Below, piece by piece: positions 1 through 6,540 of a DNA stretch of 6,979 nt. Source of the stretch: Alphaproteobacteria bacterium (GTDB lineage: Bacteria > Pseudomonadota > Alphaproteobacteria > UBA6615); the NCBI GenBank assembly GCA_017643325.1, contig JAEPNS010000175.1, positions 1 to 6,979 of the forward strand. The letters run 5' to 3'. The notes under the pieces were generated by a model, which ran no database searches, had not been told where the DNA came from, and saw nothing but the letters and a program-made list of their open reading frames with translations. Both the position numbers and the translations under genes were made by a program. Each line of letters begins with the position of its first letter. The first letter of the stretch is position 1.

Positions 1-1165
1 CGATGCGTTTTTCCTCGAACGTTCGCAGAAGCGGGCCGAAAACTTCATCGACAAGGCCAACATCATCTTCCTGGCCTCACACTCGGAACACCTCGTCCGC
101 GGAATCTGCAATAAGGGAATACTGCTAGACCAGGGAAGGGTCGTCGCAGCGGGCGGGATCGATGAGCTCTACGAGATCTATGCCAACATCGAGACGCGGC
201 CGGGCAACAGGCCGTTCGTATCCCTGGCAGCGAGCGTCCACCCCGCGCAGCCCGACCCGGACTCAGGCTATCCAGAACTCAAGCTGTTCTCGAGTGAGAG
301 CGCGCCTCATACGCCGGCCGTACACGCATTCGATCGGTCCGAAATAACATTCTGGTCGAGCGCAATCGGGCAACCGGTCGAAGCCAGGGCCCATATCGGG
401 ATCCAATTCCCCGAGCCCGTCGCGCCGCAGACGGCCCTGCTGCGCCAGCGCGTCGTCGACCTGCATAACCCGAACAACGTGCGCTCCGTGGCCATCGAAG
501 TCAGCGACGACGGTTTTGAACAGGACATCCGGCGCGCGGCCGTGGTCGGTCTGTCCCGGGCACCCATCCTGCACCGCATTCCCTTGCAGCCGGGCCTGGC
601 GGGGCGATGGTGGCGCGTCATCGCACTTTCGACGTTCGAGCCGGACCTGCCAGCCTGGGCCATTACCCGGTTTGACCTGATCGGGGACGCGCTGCCCGAG
701 TTTCACGCCGGACATGCCGTGTCCTCTGCCCCGGCGAGCCGGACGGTATCGTCCGAGCATGCCTTCGAGGACAGCAGCGAAAGCCCCTGGGTCTCGATCG
801 AGCGCGCGGATGAAGTCGAGGAAACATCGTGGATCGGATGGGATTTCGGGATCGTCAGCCGGCCGACCATCTACGGGATAGAGATCCAGCAATGGAACGG
901 AGGTGAATTGCCGAACACCGTCGGCGCGTTGTACGTCGAGTGCAGCGAGGAAGCATTCGACGAACACGCAACCGCGCTCCAGCGCGTCACGCTCGAGCAC
1001 ACATCCGATACACAGACGTTCTGGCTCAAGGCGCCGAGGAAGGCCCGCTACTGGCGTGTGCGCGCGGCAACGGGTACCAATGGCGGCAGATGGGGTGTGC
1101 GGCGGCTAAAGTTTCTCGAGCGGCCGGCACCGAGGACGGAAGCGCCGGAGAAGTCCGCGTCATGA
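1..1165 (+). CDS. Wzt-like polysaccharide-export ABC ATPase (3' part) with two C-terminal discoidin-like domains
   Basis: The frame is open from base 2 (first full codon) to the TGA at 1163-1165, so 387 residues are visible and the 5' end lies outside the window. Visible residues 1-62 match the end of a Wzt/TagH-type ATPase: a DAxF segment after Walker B, the H-loop SHS (residues 26-28), then IC...LLDQGRV...G and a final Y-rich helix. Walker A, Q-loop and signature are off the window. In E. coli O9a Wzt a beta-sandwich domain that recognises the glycan follows here. This protein instead has two modules resembling F5/8 type C (discoidin) domains. The first is at about 105-228 (AFDRS...FW.S, VAIEVSDDG, RWWRV); the second is at about 243-371 (AFEDSSESPW, WIGWDFG, IYGIEIQQW, RYWRVRA, RWGVRRLKF). 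By inference it powers glycan export at the inner membrane, with the tail binding the sugar in the cytoplasm. The ATPase call is strong, the discoidin call good, and the substrate unknown. Confidence 0.85.
   Translation, partial: DAFFLERSQKRAENFIDKANIIFLASHSEHLVRGICNKGILLDQGRVVAAGGIDELYEIYANIETRPGNRPFVSLAASVHPAQPDPDSGYPELKLFSSESAPHTPAVHAFDRSEITFWSSAIGQPVEARAHIGIQFPEPVAPQTALLRQRVVDLHNPNNVRSVAIEVSDDGFEQDIRRAAVVGLSRAPILHRIPLQPGLAGRWWRVIALSTFEPDLPAWAITRFDLIGDALPEFHAGHAVSSAPASRTVSSEHAFEDSSESPWVSIERADEVEETSWIGWDFGIVSRPTIYGIEIQQWNGGELPNTVGALYVECSEEAFDEHATALQRVTLEHTSDTQTFWLKAPRKARYWRVRAATGTNGGRWGVRRLKFLERPAPRTEAPEKSAS
1147..1153 (+). promoter_or_regulatory. Ribosome binding site inside the end of the ABC ATPase gene
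   Basis: GGAGAAG lies 8 bases before the ATG at 1162. It fixes the start of the glycosyltransferase gene there, although the same frame stays open upstream to about 940. The ATG overlaps the ATPase stop as ATGA, which suggests translational coupling. Confidence 0.6.
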
Positions 1166-2328
1166 CAACGTCGCATACGCTGGTGATCCCCACCTACAAC
1201 CGCCCCGGAAATCTCGGTCGTTTGCTCGGCTACCTCGAACGTGCAGGATTCGATTCGCCGGTGCTCGTGTTCGATTCCAGCAGCGCCGAAAACCGTAGCG
1301 AAAACCTCGAACTGTGCAATGCCAGTCCCATGGACGTAACCCACTTCGGGTTCGACGAGGAAATCCATCCGTTCGTGAAAATGCGCGAAGGCCTGCAAAA
1401 TGTCCGCACGGACTTCTGTTCAGCCTGCGCCGACGACGATCTCGTCTTTGTCGACAGCCTCGCGGAATTGTTCGAGGTCCTGGAGACCAATACGGCGTAT
1501 GCCGCCGTCCATGGAAACTACGTGAATTTCAAGGAGAGCGACAGCGTATTTCGGATTGTCAGCGTGGCCCAGCGTGGATCGCAGGCGGCCTCCGAGAACG
1601 CGTTGCAACGCGTCCGGGAGTTCATGTCCGACTACACGGTCCTGTTCTATGCCCTGTTCCGCACCGAGGTAATGCAGGCCTGTTTCGCGCCGATGGACGC
1701 GCTTCGCACCACCCTCATGCGCGAACTCGCGTCCAGCACCCTCGCGGTGGCCAACGGCCCCGTCGTGCGCCGAGACCTTTTCTACATGGGCCGCAATACC
1801 GATGAGTCGGCCTCCTATGACGCCTGGCACCCGCACCAGATACTCGCGACCGAACCAGAGGTGCTGTTCAAGGATTTCGCCGCGTTCCGCACGCTTCTCG
1901 CCGAAACCGTCGACCGGGTGGACAACCACCCGGACCGCAACACCACCGCACTCCTCGACCTCCTCGCGCTTCGCTACCTCGCACCGTTTCTGCGATCCGA
2001 CGTGATCGATTTCATCGTCCAGGAAAAGATGGTGCTCAATCACGATTCCCGTACGACGGTCGAGAACCTCTGGGCCACCTTCGTTGCAACACCGAACCGG
2101 ACCAAACATCCCCAGGTGCCGTTGTTCGAAGACAACAACTGGACATTCGCACCCGGCGTGCTTCACCCGAACGCACCGCGCCAGGACTACCTCGCCGAGG
2201 GCCGAGGGCCCGACGGATCCAGAACCTATTTCCTTCACAACGAGCTTTTCTTCGAAGACGGCTCACCAATCTGCACGCTTGGCCGCGAAGCCACGGAGTT
2301 CCTCCTCGACGAGTTCGACAGGTACTAG
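1162..2328 (+). CDS. TIGR00180-like family 2 glycosyltransferase
   Basis: A 388-residue protein that probably transfers a sugar from a nucleotide donor onto a growing surface glycan in the cytoplasm. The N-terminus has the GT-A first strand TLVIPTYNRP (residues 6-15), then VLVFDSS (34-40), and an acidic ACADDD cluster (88-93) at the place of the DxD metal/nucleotide motif. This layout, with a long C-terminal part rich in helix and aromatic residues, resembles the TIGR00180 glycosyltransferase group. I assign that from memory of its motifs, not by a search. The ATG at 1162 is preferred because it has a good ribosome site (GGAGAAG), it overlaps the ATPase stop, and the conserved strand begins only 6 residues later. 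No signal peptide or membrane segment is seen. The last 90 residues (YFLHNELFFEDG and after) match nothing I recognise. Donor, acceptor and linkage cannot be told from the sequence. Confidence 0.85.
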   Translation: MTTSHTLVIPTYNRPGNLGRLLGYLERAGFDSPVLVFDSSSAENRSENLELCNASPMDVTHFGFDEEIHPFVKMREGLQNVRTDFCSACADDDLVFVDSLAELFEVLETNTAYAAVHGNYVNFKESDSVFRIVSVAQRGSQAASENALQRVREFMSDYTVLFYALFRTEVMQACFAPMDALRTTLMRELASSTLAVANGPVVRRDLFYMGRNTDESASYDAWHPHQILATEPEVLFKDFAAFRTLLAETVDRVDNHPDRNTTALLDLLALRYLAPFLRSDVIDFIVQEKMVLNHDSRTTVENLWATFVATPNRTKHPQVPLFEDNNWTFAPGVLHPNAPRQDYLAEGRGPDGSRTYFLHNELFFEDGSPICTLGREATEFLLDEFDRY

Positions 2329-2353
2329 TCGCGCTCCCCGCCGGATTTCGAAC

Positions 2354-3283
2354 GTGACAAGCCCAACGATCAGCGTCGTCGTCCTCTATTACGAACAGCC
2401 TCACGAAATCCGGCGTCTGATGACCGCGCTCCGGCAGATCGCCGATCAGCTGGAAGAGATACTGATTGTCGACGACGGGTCGCGAGAGCATCCACTCACC
2501 GAGAAAATGGTCTTGGCAGAGCTCCCCGGCGCGCGCCGGCTGATACAGCCTGCCAACAGGGGCGCAACGACAGCCATGAATCTCGGCCTTTCCGAGGCGA
2601 CCGGCGAGTATGTGCACTTCCTCGCCTGCGACGATTCGGTGGGCCACGAATTCTATTCGTCCGCGCGCGAACTGCTGGGCCGTTTCCCCGACGCAGGCCT
2701 GTTCTCTTCGGGAATCATGATCGCGGAATCGGACGGCACGATCATCGGCCCCCAGAACTTGCCGGCTCCGCCCAGCCGAAACGGGTTCGTGACTGCCGCC
2801 GATGCCGTGCGGACGATATACCGGCGGGGCAGCTGGTTCGCCGGCAATGCTACGGTGTTCTCGCGCCAGAAACTTTCGGCAACCGGCGGGTTCGACGAAG
2901 AACTCGAAGAGTTTGCGGACGCCTTTGCCTGCTACGTCCTCGCCGCCCGCCACGGCGCATGCTTCGAGCCTCGAGAGTTCGCGGTCAAAACCGATCCTCT
3001 TTCCGGCCGAAATATGTCGATCTATACGGACCGACAAAAATCGGGCCGGCTCCTCGCACGGGCCCGTGCGCGAATGGATTCTGATTTTGCGGACCTGTTT
3101 CCCCCGGCGTTTCGGGACCGTTTCACGCGACGCTGGCACCTGAACCGGAACACGATCCACCTGTACGATTCGAACGCCAAGCTGGCGGGAACAACGGCCC
3201 TCTCGACGATAGCCCGGATCCGGTTCGCGGGATCCTATTTGCCCTTCGCACTCCGAAATCTGTTCGGGCCGGCTAGTTTGTGA
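2354..3283 (+). CDS. Family 2 glycosyltransferase, GT-A fold
   Basis: A 309-residue protein. The GT2 hallmarks are all near the front: TISVVVLYYEQ (5-15), LIVDDGS (37-43), QPANRGATTAMNLGL (65-79), GEYVHFLACDDSV (84-96) with CDD as the metal-binding DxD equivalent, and GGFDEELEEFADAF (178-191) as the acceptor-side acidic loop holding the likely catalytic base. It should build a polysaccharide on the cytoplasmic face of the inner membrane. The start is the GTG at 2354. It is the only start-type codon in frame between the previous gene's stop and the first beta-strand, but no clear ribosome site precedes it, so coupling to the upstream gene 25 bases away is likely. The C-terminal 60 residues are basic with a mildly hydrophobic end, perhaps membrane-associating. 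Its last 11 bases overlap the tail of the opposing permease gene. Sugar specificity is unknown. Confidence 0.87.
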   Translation: MTSPTISVVVLYYEQPHEIRRLMTALRQIADQLEEILIVDDGSREHPLTEKMVLAELPGARRLIQPANRGATTAMNLGLSEATGEYVHFLACDDSVGHEFYSSARELLGRFPDAGLFSSGIMIAESDGTIIGPQNLPAPPSRNGFVTAADAVRTIYRRGSWFAGNATVFSRQKLSATGGFDEELEEFADAFACYVLAARHGACFEPREFAVKTDPLSGRNMSIYTDRQKSGRLLARARARMDSDFADLFPPAFRDRFTRRWHLNRNTIHLYDSNAKLAGTTALSTIARIRFAGSYLPFALRNLFGPASL

Positions 3284-4583
3284 CCCCGCGCCGTTGTTCG
3301 CTGTCGAGCAATATCCCGGCCACGCGGCGCCGTTGCGTCACGAGGTAGAGCGAGCGAATTCCCTGTTCGGTGAGAATGCGGGTCAACGCGTCCAGTTCAT
3401 CCGCTTCCGCGTGATCCATCAGTCCGTCGAGCACTTTCGCGCCAGACGCGCCTTCCCCAAGTGCGATCACGTTGTCGAACTGCGATTCGCCCACCTCACT
3501 CACTGCGAGCGCTGACACCACACAAAGGCGGTCCCGGTTGCTGTGGGACATGAGCGGAAGAGCTGAGGCGAGCACCCGTCGGCCATCTCCACCGCCGGCC
3601 AGCGCGCCGAACATCTCGGCCCTTCTCTCACGCGCGGATGACGACTTCTCGATCAGGTAGAGGAAGCTCGCACCTGTGATCCAGGGCAATTCACCCTGCC
3701 AACGCGAAAACTTGAACGAGTCCCGGACCGTCGGCGGCGTCTCGACCAATGACCAGCTCTCGCCGGTCCATTTCAGCAACGCGGCCGGCGCTTCCTCATT
3801 TTCCGTTCGGAGCACGCAAAGCGCACGCCCCAACGGACCGAGCACCGCGATCAGGAAGACTCCCGCGAGGGCGGCCCAAGGCAACACTTCGAGGCTGGGG
3901 GCCCGAATAAACCAGAACGCATTTTGGTAGCCCGCGATCAGGTGGGCAAACGGGTTGAGGCTCGTGAGCATCCGGCTCGCCCCGACCGGGATGTCGCCAA
4001 ACTGGTACGCGACCGGCGAGACGATCAGGAGCAGCATGAAGCCGAATACGATCGGCAACTCCGAGAGGAGGACCTGCCGCAACCGCATGTGCACGATCGT
4101 GAGCACGAGTACGATGTTCCAGATAAACTGGACAACCGCGACCACTACCCCCCAGCCGAGCATGTGCGTCAACAGTGCCGGCTCGCGAACCGTGAGGACC
4201 AGGGCCGGCACGAGGAGCGATATCGAGACCAAAAAGATGAAGGTCGGTCCGGCAATAGCAAGCACCACGGTCGCGAGAAGCGGGTCGATCCGGCGGGACC
4301 GGTAGATGTGCGCGAGATGCGTCGTCCGTGACGCCTGAATCGCACAGCTCAGCGACCAGCGCAGGGCGACCAGCCCGACCAGTGTCGGTATGAAGCGGTC
4401 AGCCCCGCCCAGCGCAAACACCGTCTCGACAACCACAGACAGGACGGTCGCGTAGACGAGCACGTCGACAATGGACAGGAAAAGAAAAATCATCCCCCGC
4501 CAACCGCCGCGATACCGATACAACGCTGCAGCACGACAGAGGTGCAGGAACTCCGCCAAAGTTGCCCTGTCTATCGGTCCCAT
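3273..4583 (-). CDS. ABC-2 type polysaccharide-export permease (Wzm-like) with an unusual C-terminal extension
   Basis: A 436-residue inner-membrane protein. Residues 1-258 are a complete ABC-2 permease: an amphipathic start with RYRGGWRG (23-30), and six hydrophobic spans at about 31-57, 66-82, 102-131, 141-165, 173-193 and 231-257. It carries the family signature SPVAYQFGDIP (189-199) followed by NPFAHLIAGYQNAFW (210-224). Wzm proteins normally stop near 260 residues; this one runs on for about 175 more. That tail has no membrane span. From about residue 303 it resembles a shortened ABC ATPase whose Walker A, signature, Walker B and H-loop residues are all changed (reported separately as a finding). 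The ATG at 4583 has only a weak purine stretch upstream. The gene sits 27 bases behind a glycosyltransferase on the same strand. A fitting ATPase is encoded at the left edge of the window on the other strand. The permease role is strong; the tail's nature is inference. Confidence 0.88.
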   Translation of the reverse strand: MGPIDRATLAEFLHLCRAAALYRYRGGWRGMIFLFLSIVDVLVYATVLSVVVETVFALGGADRFIPTLVGLVALRWSLSCAIQASRTTHLAHIYRSRRIDPLLATVVLAIAGPTFIFLVSISLLVPALVLTVREPALLTHMLGWGVVVAVVQFIWNIVLVLTIVHMRLRQVLLSELPIVFGFMLLLIVSPVAYQFGDIPVGASRMLTSLNPFAHLIAGYQNAFWFIRAPSLEVLPWAALAGVFLIAVLGPLGRALCVLRTENEEAPAALLKWTGESWSLVETPPTVRDSFKFSRWQGELPWITGASFLYLIEKSSSARERRAEMFGALAGGGDGRRVLASALPLMSHSNRDRLCVVSALAVSEVGESQFDNVIALGEGASGAKVLDGLMDHAEADELDALTRILTEQGIRSLYLVTQRRRVAGILLDSEQRRGVTN

Positions 4584-4610
4584 CGATCCGGTTCCCGTGC
4601 CGCACGTAGA

Positions 4611-5618
4611 TCAGTCTTCCGATCCCACGAACAGATTGTACCATCCTTTGCGGGCGCGAGATCGTCCCAGCAGCGCCATGCGACCGACCACCGTCAGCCA
4701 ACGGGCGTAGACGATGAGCGAAACAAACGCGATGAAGGCCGACGGATAGTAGCTCGCGAAATTGGTTCGCACGAAGCGAATCAGCGATGCGTGCTTATGG
4801 GCTTCGACGCGATAGGGGCGGTTTCGTCCGCTCACGCCCCCCACATGGTGGGCGATCGCGCCCGGGACGAAATGTATCGTCCACCCGGCTTTGCCTGCCC
4901 GCAGGCACCAGTCCAGATCCTCGAAGTGCAGAAAATAACGTTCATCGAGGAAACCGACATTCTCCAGCACATCGCGGCGGATTAGCAGGCACGCCCCGGA
5001 GACGCTTTGGACCTGGACAGGTGCGCCGGGAACCTCGTCACCGGACTGGTTGAAACCGCGAAACCGCGGATGGTCAGGCATCAGGAGATGCAGCCCGAGT
5101 CCGACACAAAAAATCTGCCAGGGTGTTGGAATGTCGCGACGGCAACCGCGCTGCTCCGACCCGTCCATATTGAGAATGAGCGGACCTACCGCGCCGATCT
5201 CGGGATCCGCGCCGAACTCGTCGACCAGCGCACGCAATGCGCCGGCATCAAGAAAACAGTCGGGGTTCAGCAGCAGGACATGGGACCCGGTGCTTTCCGA
5301 GATTCCGTGGTTCGAGCCCGCTGCGAACCCGACGTTGGTGCCCAGTTCGATCACCCGTAAACGTGGGTCGGAAATCGCCTCCCGCAGCTGGGGAATGCTG
5401 GTGTCCGATGATCCGTTGTCAACGACAATGCATTCGGCTGGCTGAAGCGTCTGTTCGAAAACACTCTGCACCACTTGGGCCAGCAGCGCGCCGGTGTTGT
5501 AGTTGACGATCACCACTGAGACACGCGCGAGATCGGTGACATTTCGGAGATGCTGTGTATCGTCGCTGGGCCATTCGCGTATGAGGGGAGGCCCGGACCT
5601 GCCGGCTGGCGTTACCAT
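4611..5618 (-). CDS. Rhamnosyltransferase-like family 2 glycosyltransferase (WbbL type)
   Basis: A 335-residue protein with the full motif set of the WbbL/RfbF-like GT2 group: VSVVIVNYNTG (33-43), CIVVDNGSSD (63-72), NVGFAAGSNHGI (95-106), VLLLNPD (114-120) in the DxD position, RGCRRDIPTPW (157-167), VSGACLLIRRD (206-216), and YFLHFEDLDWCLRAGKAGW (228-246) with the EDLD acceptor/base motif. Many relatives move rhamnose from dTDP-rhamnose onto a lipid-linked glycan, but neutral members use other donors, so the sugar is not certain. A hydrophobic stretch at about 291-317 probably anchors it to the inner membrane. The ATG at 5618 leaves about 31 residues before the first strand, longer than usual. 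No better in-frame start was found and the ribosome site is weak, so the N-terminus is uncertain. It lies 42 bases after the lipoprotein gene and 27 bases before the permease, and is likely co-transcribed with the permease. Confidence 0.88.
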   Translation of the reverse strand: MVTPAGRSGPPLIREWPSDDTQHLRNVTDLARVSVVIVNYNTGALLAQVVQSVFEQTLQPAECIVVDNGSSDTSIPQLREAISDPRLRVIELGTNVGFAAGSNHGISESTGSHVLLLNPDCFLDAGALRALVDEFGADPEIGAVGPLILNMDGSEQRGCRRDIPTPWQIFCVGLGLHLLMPDHPRFRGFNQSGDEVPGAPVQVQSVSGACLLIRRDVLENVGFLDERYFLHFEDLDWCLRAGKAGWTIHFVPGAIAHHVGGVSGRNRPYRVEAHKHASLIRFVRTNFASYYPSAFIAFVSLIVYARWLTVVGRMALLGRSRARKGWYNLFVGSED

Positions 5619-5660
5619 CGGTTCAACTTCGCTTCAAACCGTGACTTTCGCAGAACCGAA

Positions 5661-6539
5661 TCATGAGCGATGACCCTCGATTGGTCCCAGGGCGGGCCAG
5701 CGCTGCTGCCAGCAGCATCGGTGCCCGACGTCCGGGACCTCGACAAACCGCGCGTTGCCGCCGGCCGCCCGCACCGCCTCGACGAATGATGTGACGGCGA
5801 TGGGAGGGACGACATCGTCATCTTCACCCAAATAGTGGACCTGGGGAATCCGGGCCAGGTCGCGAACGTCTGTCATCGGCGTCATCGACTCGCTCAGGGG
5901 CGTGAAGCGCTTGACCCGGGTCCAGGTCACATGATCGAGCGGGGCTCCGAAGGTCACCAGCGACGTCACATCAGACCGCACTCCGGCAACAAGTGCAGCC
6001 AGCACCCCGCCCCCGGAATAACCGTAGAGCCGAACGCTTTGCGCACCGGCGTTTTTCTTGATTGCATCAACAGCGAGGTTTGTCTCGCGGACAACTTCGG
6101 GTGCGAACCTCGCCTTCGTCCAGTAGGTATATTGGCAATTCGCCCGGCTCGGAGCGTCGACATACTGGCAGGGTCTTGCGAGGTAGGCGACGTTCGGCGA
6201 CGGGTCGCGGGCGGCGAGCCGCAGGCTCACGGGATCGCGCGGAGTCGGATCACGCGACACGACGCTTTCGCTCAGAAACGCCAGCCCGTCACCCTCGATG
6301 TAGATGGACACCGTCGGGTCGGCGGGAGCGGAAAAACGGCGGTAGCCAGCGAGTTCGAACTTGCCGGTCTGCACGAAAAAGGGATCGAGGTTACCCGAGC
6401 GCGCGACCCGGTTGGCGATCTCGTCGCGCTCACTCAGGACGTCTGTCACCGTTTGGCAGGCGACCATCAGCGGAAGCAGCGCCGCAAGAAAAAAGGCCCG
6501 CCCAACCGGGCGGGCCTTTCGGCATCTTGATGGATGCAT
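5661..6539 (-). CDS. Alpha/beta-hydrolase lipoprotein (putative esterase/lipase)
   Basis: A 292-residue protein. The n-region HPSRCRKARPVGR is followed by the hydrophobic AFFLAALLPLMVA and Cys28, a lipobox-like LMVAC with Met at -3. Gln at +2 predicts sorting to the outer membrane. The mature part has an alpha/beta-hydrolase core: VSIYIEGDGL (77-86, strand and oxyanion region), YLARPCQY (119-126), YWTKARFAPEVV (139-150), the nucleophile elbow GYSGGG (173-178, Ser175), GEDDDVVPP (238-246, catalytic Asp at 240-242) and VGH (His273). The triad is intact, so hydrolysis of an ester or similar bond is expected; the substrate is unknown. The same frame runs upstream to 6803, but those residues are a shadow of the beta-barrel gene. 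The ATG at 6539 is the only start that keeps the signal peptide. It sits 1 base after the preceding stop, has no ribosome site, and is followed at once by a terminator within its own codons. Confidence 0.82.
   Translation of the reverse strand: MHPSRCRKARPVGRAFFLAALLPLMVACQTVTDVLSERDEIANRVARSGNLDPFFVQTGKFELAGYRRFSAPADPTVSIYIEGDGLAFLSESVVSRDPTPRDPVSLRLAARDPSPNVAYLARPCQYVDAPSRANCQYTYWTKARFAPEVVRETNLAVDAIKKNAGAQSVRLYGYSGGGVLAALVAGVRSDVTSLVTFGAPLDHVTWTRVKRFTPLSESMTPMTDVRDLARIPQVHYLGEDDDVVPPIAVTSFVEAVRAAGGNARFVEVPDVGHRCCWQQRWPALGPIEGHRS
6486..6519 (-). terminator. Strong intrinsic terminator after the beta-barrel gene
   Basis: A perfect 12-base-pair stem (6492-6503 with 6508-6519, core GGCCCGCCC/GGGCGGGCC) has a 4-base loop (6504-6507). 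Read on the minus strand it is followed by TTTTTTCTT (the first three T's also close the stem base). It begins 21 bases after the TGA of the beta-barrel gene (6541-6543), the expected place to end that transcript. On the plus strand only three T's follow the core, so it is directional. It overlaps codons 7-18 of the lipoprotein gene. Confidence 0.9.
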
Positions 6540-6540
6540 G

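Noticed and set aside
263..1000. Minus-strand open frame of 245 codons
   Set aside because: Antisense shadow of the ABC ATPase/discoidin frame; its translation shows no family motif, while the plus-strand frame has clear domains.
940..1161. Upstream extension of the TIGR00180-like glycosyltransferase
   Set aside because: The frame is open, but the 74 extra residues are Arg-rich and overlap the discoidin domain codons; the ATG at 1162 has a ribosome site and precedes the conserved strand.
1420..2238. Minus-strand open frame of 272 codons
   Set aside because: Lies entirely opposite the TIGR00180-like glycosyltransferase; rich in V, R, G and H as expected for the complement of GC-rich coding sequence.
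2036..3160. Minus-strand open frame of 374 codons
   Set aside because: Long, but it spans the junction of two well-supported plus-strand genes and has no recognisable domain.
3216..3235. GGATCC inverted repeat with an 8-base loop near the end of the plus-strand GT2 gene
   Set aside because: Within coding sequence, short stem of self-complementary sites, and no T-run after it, so not a terminator.
4584..4610. Gap between the rhamnosyltransferase-like gene and the permease gene
   Set aside because: Only 27 bases; no promoter, hairpin or repeat seen.
5623..5664. 13-residue leader peptide frame overlapping the lipoprotein stop as ATGA and ending 4 bases before the GT2 start
   Set aside because: The spacing suggests translational coupling, but there is no ribosome site, no codon bias and no attenuator hairpin to support it.
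5835..6530. Plus-strand open frame of 231 codons
   Set aside because: Antisense to the lipoprotein hydrolase, with no motif and no ribosome site.
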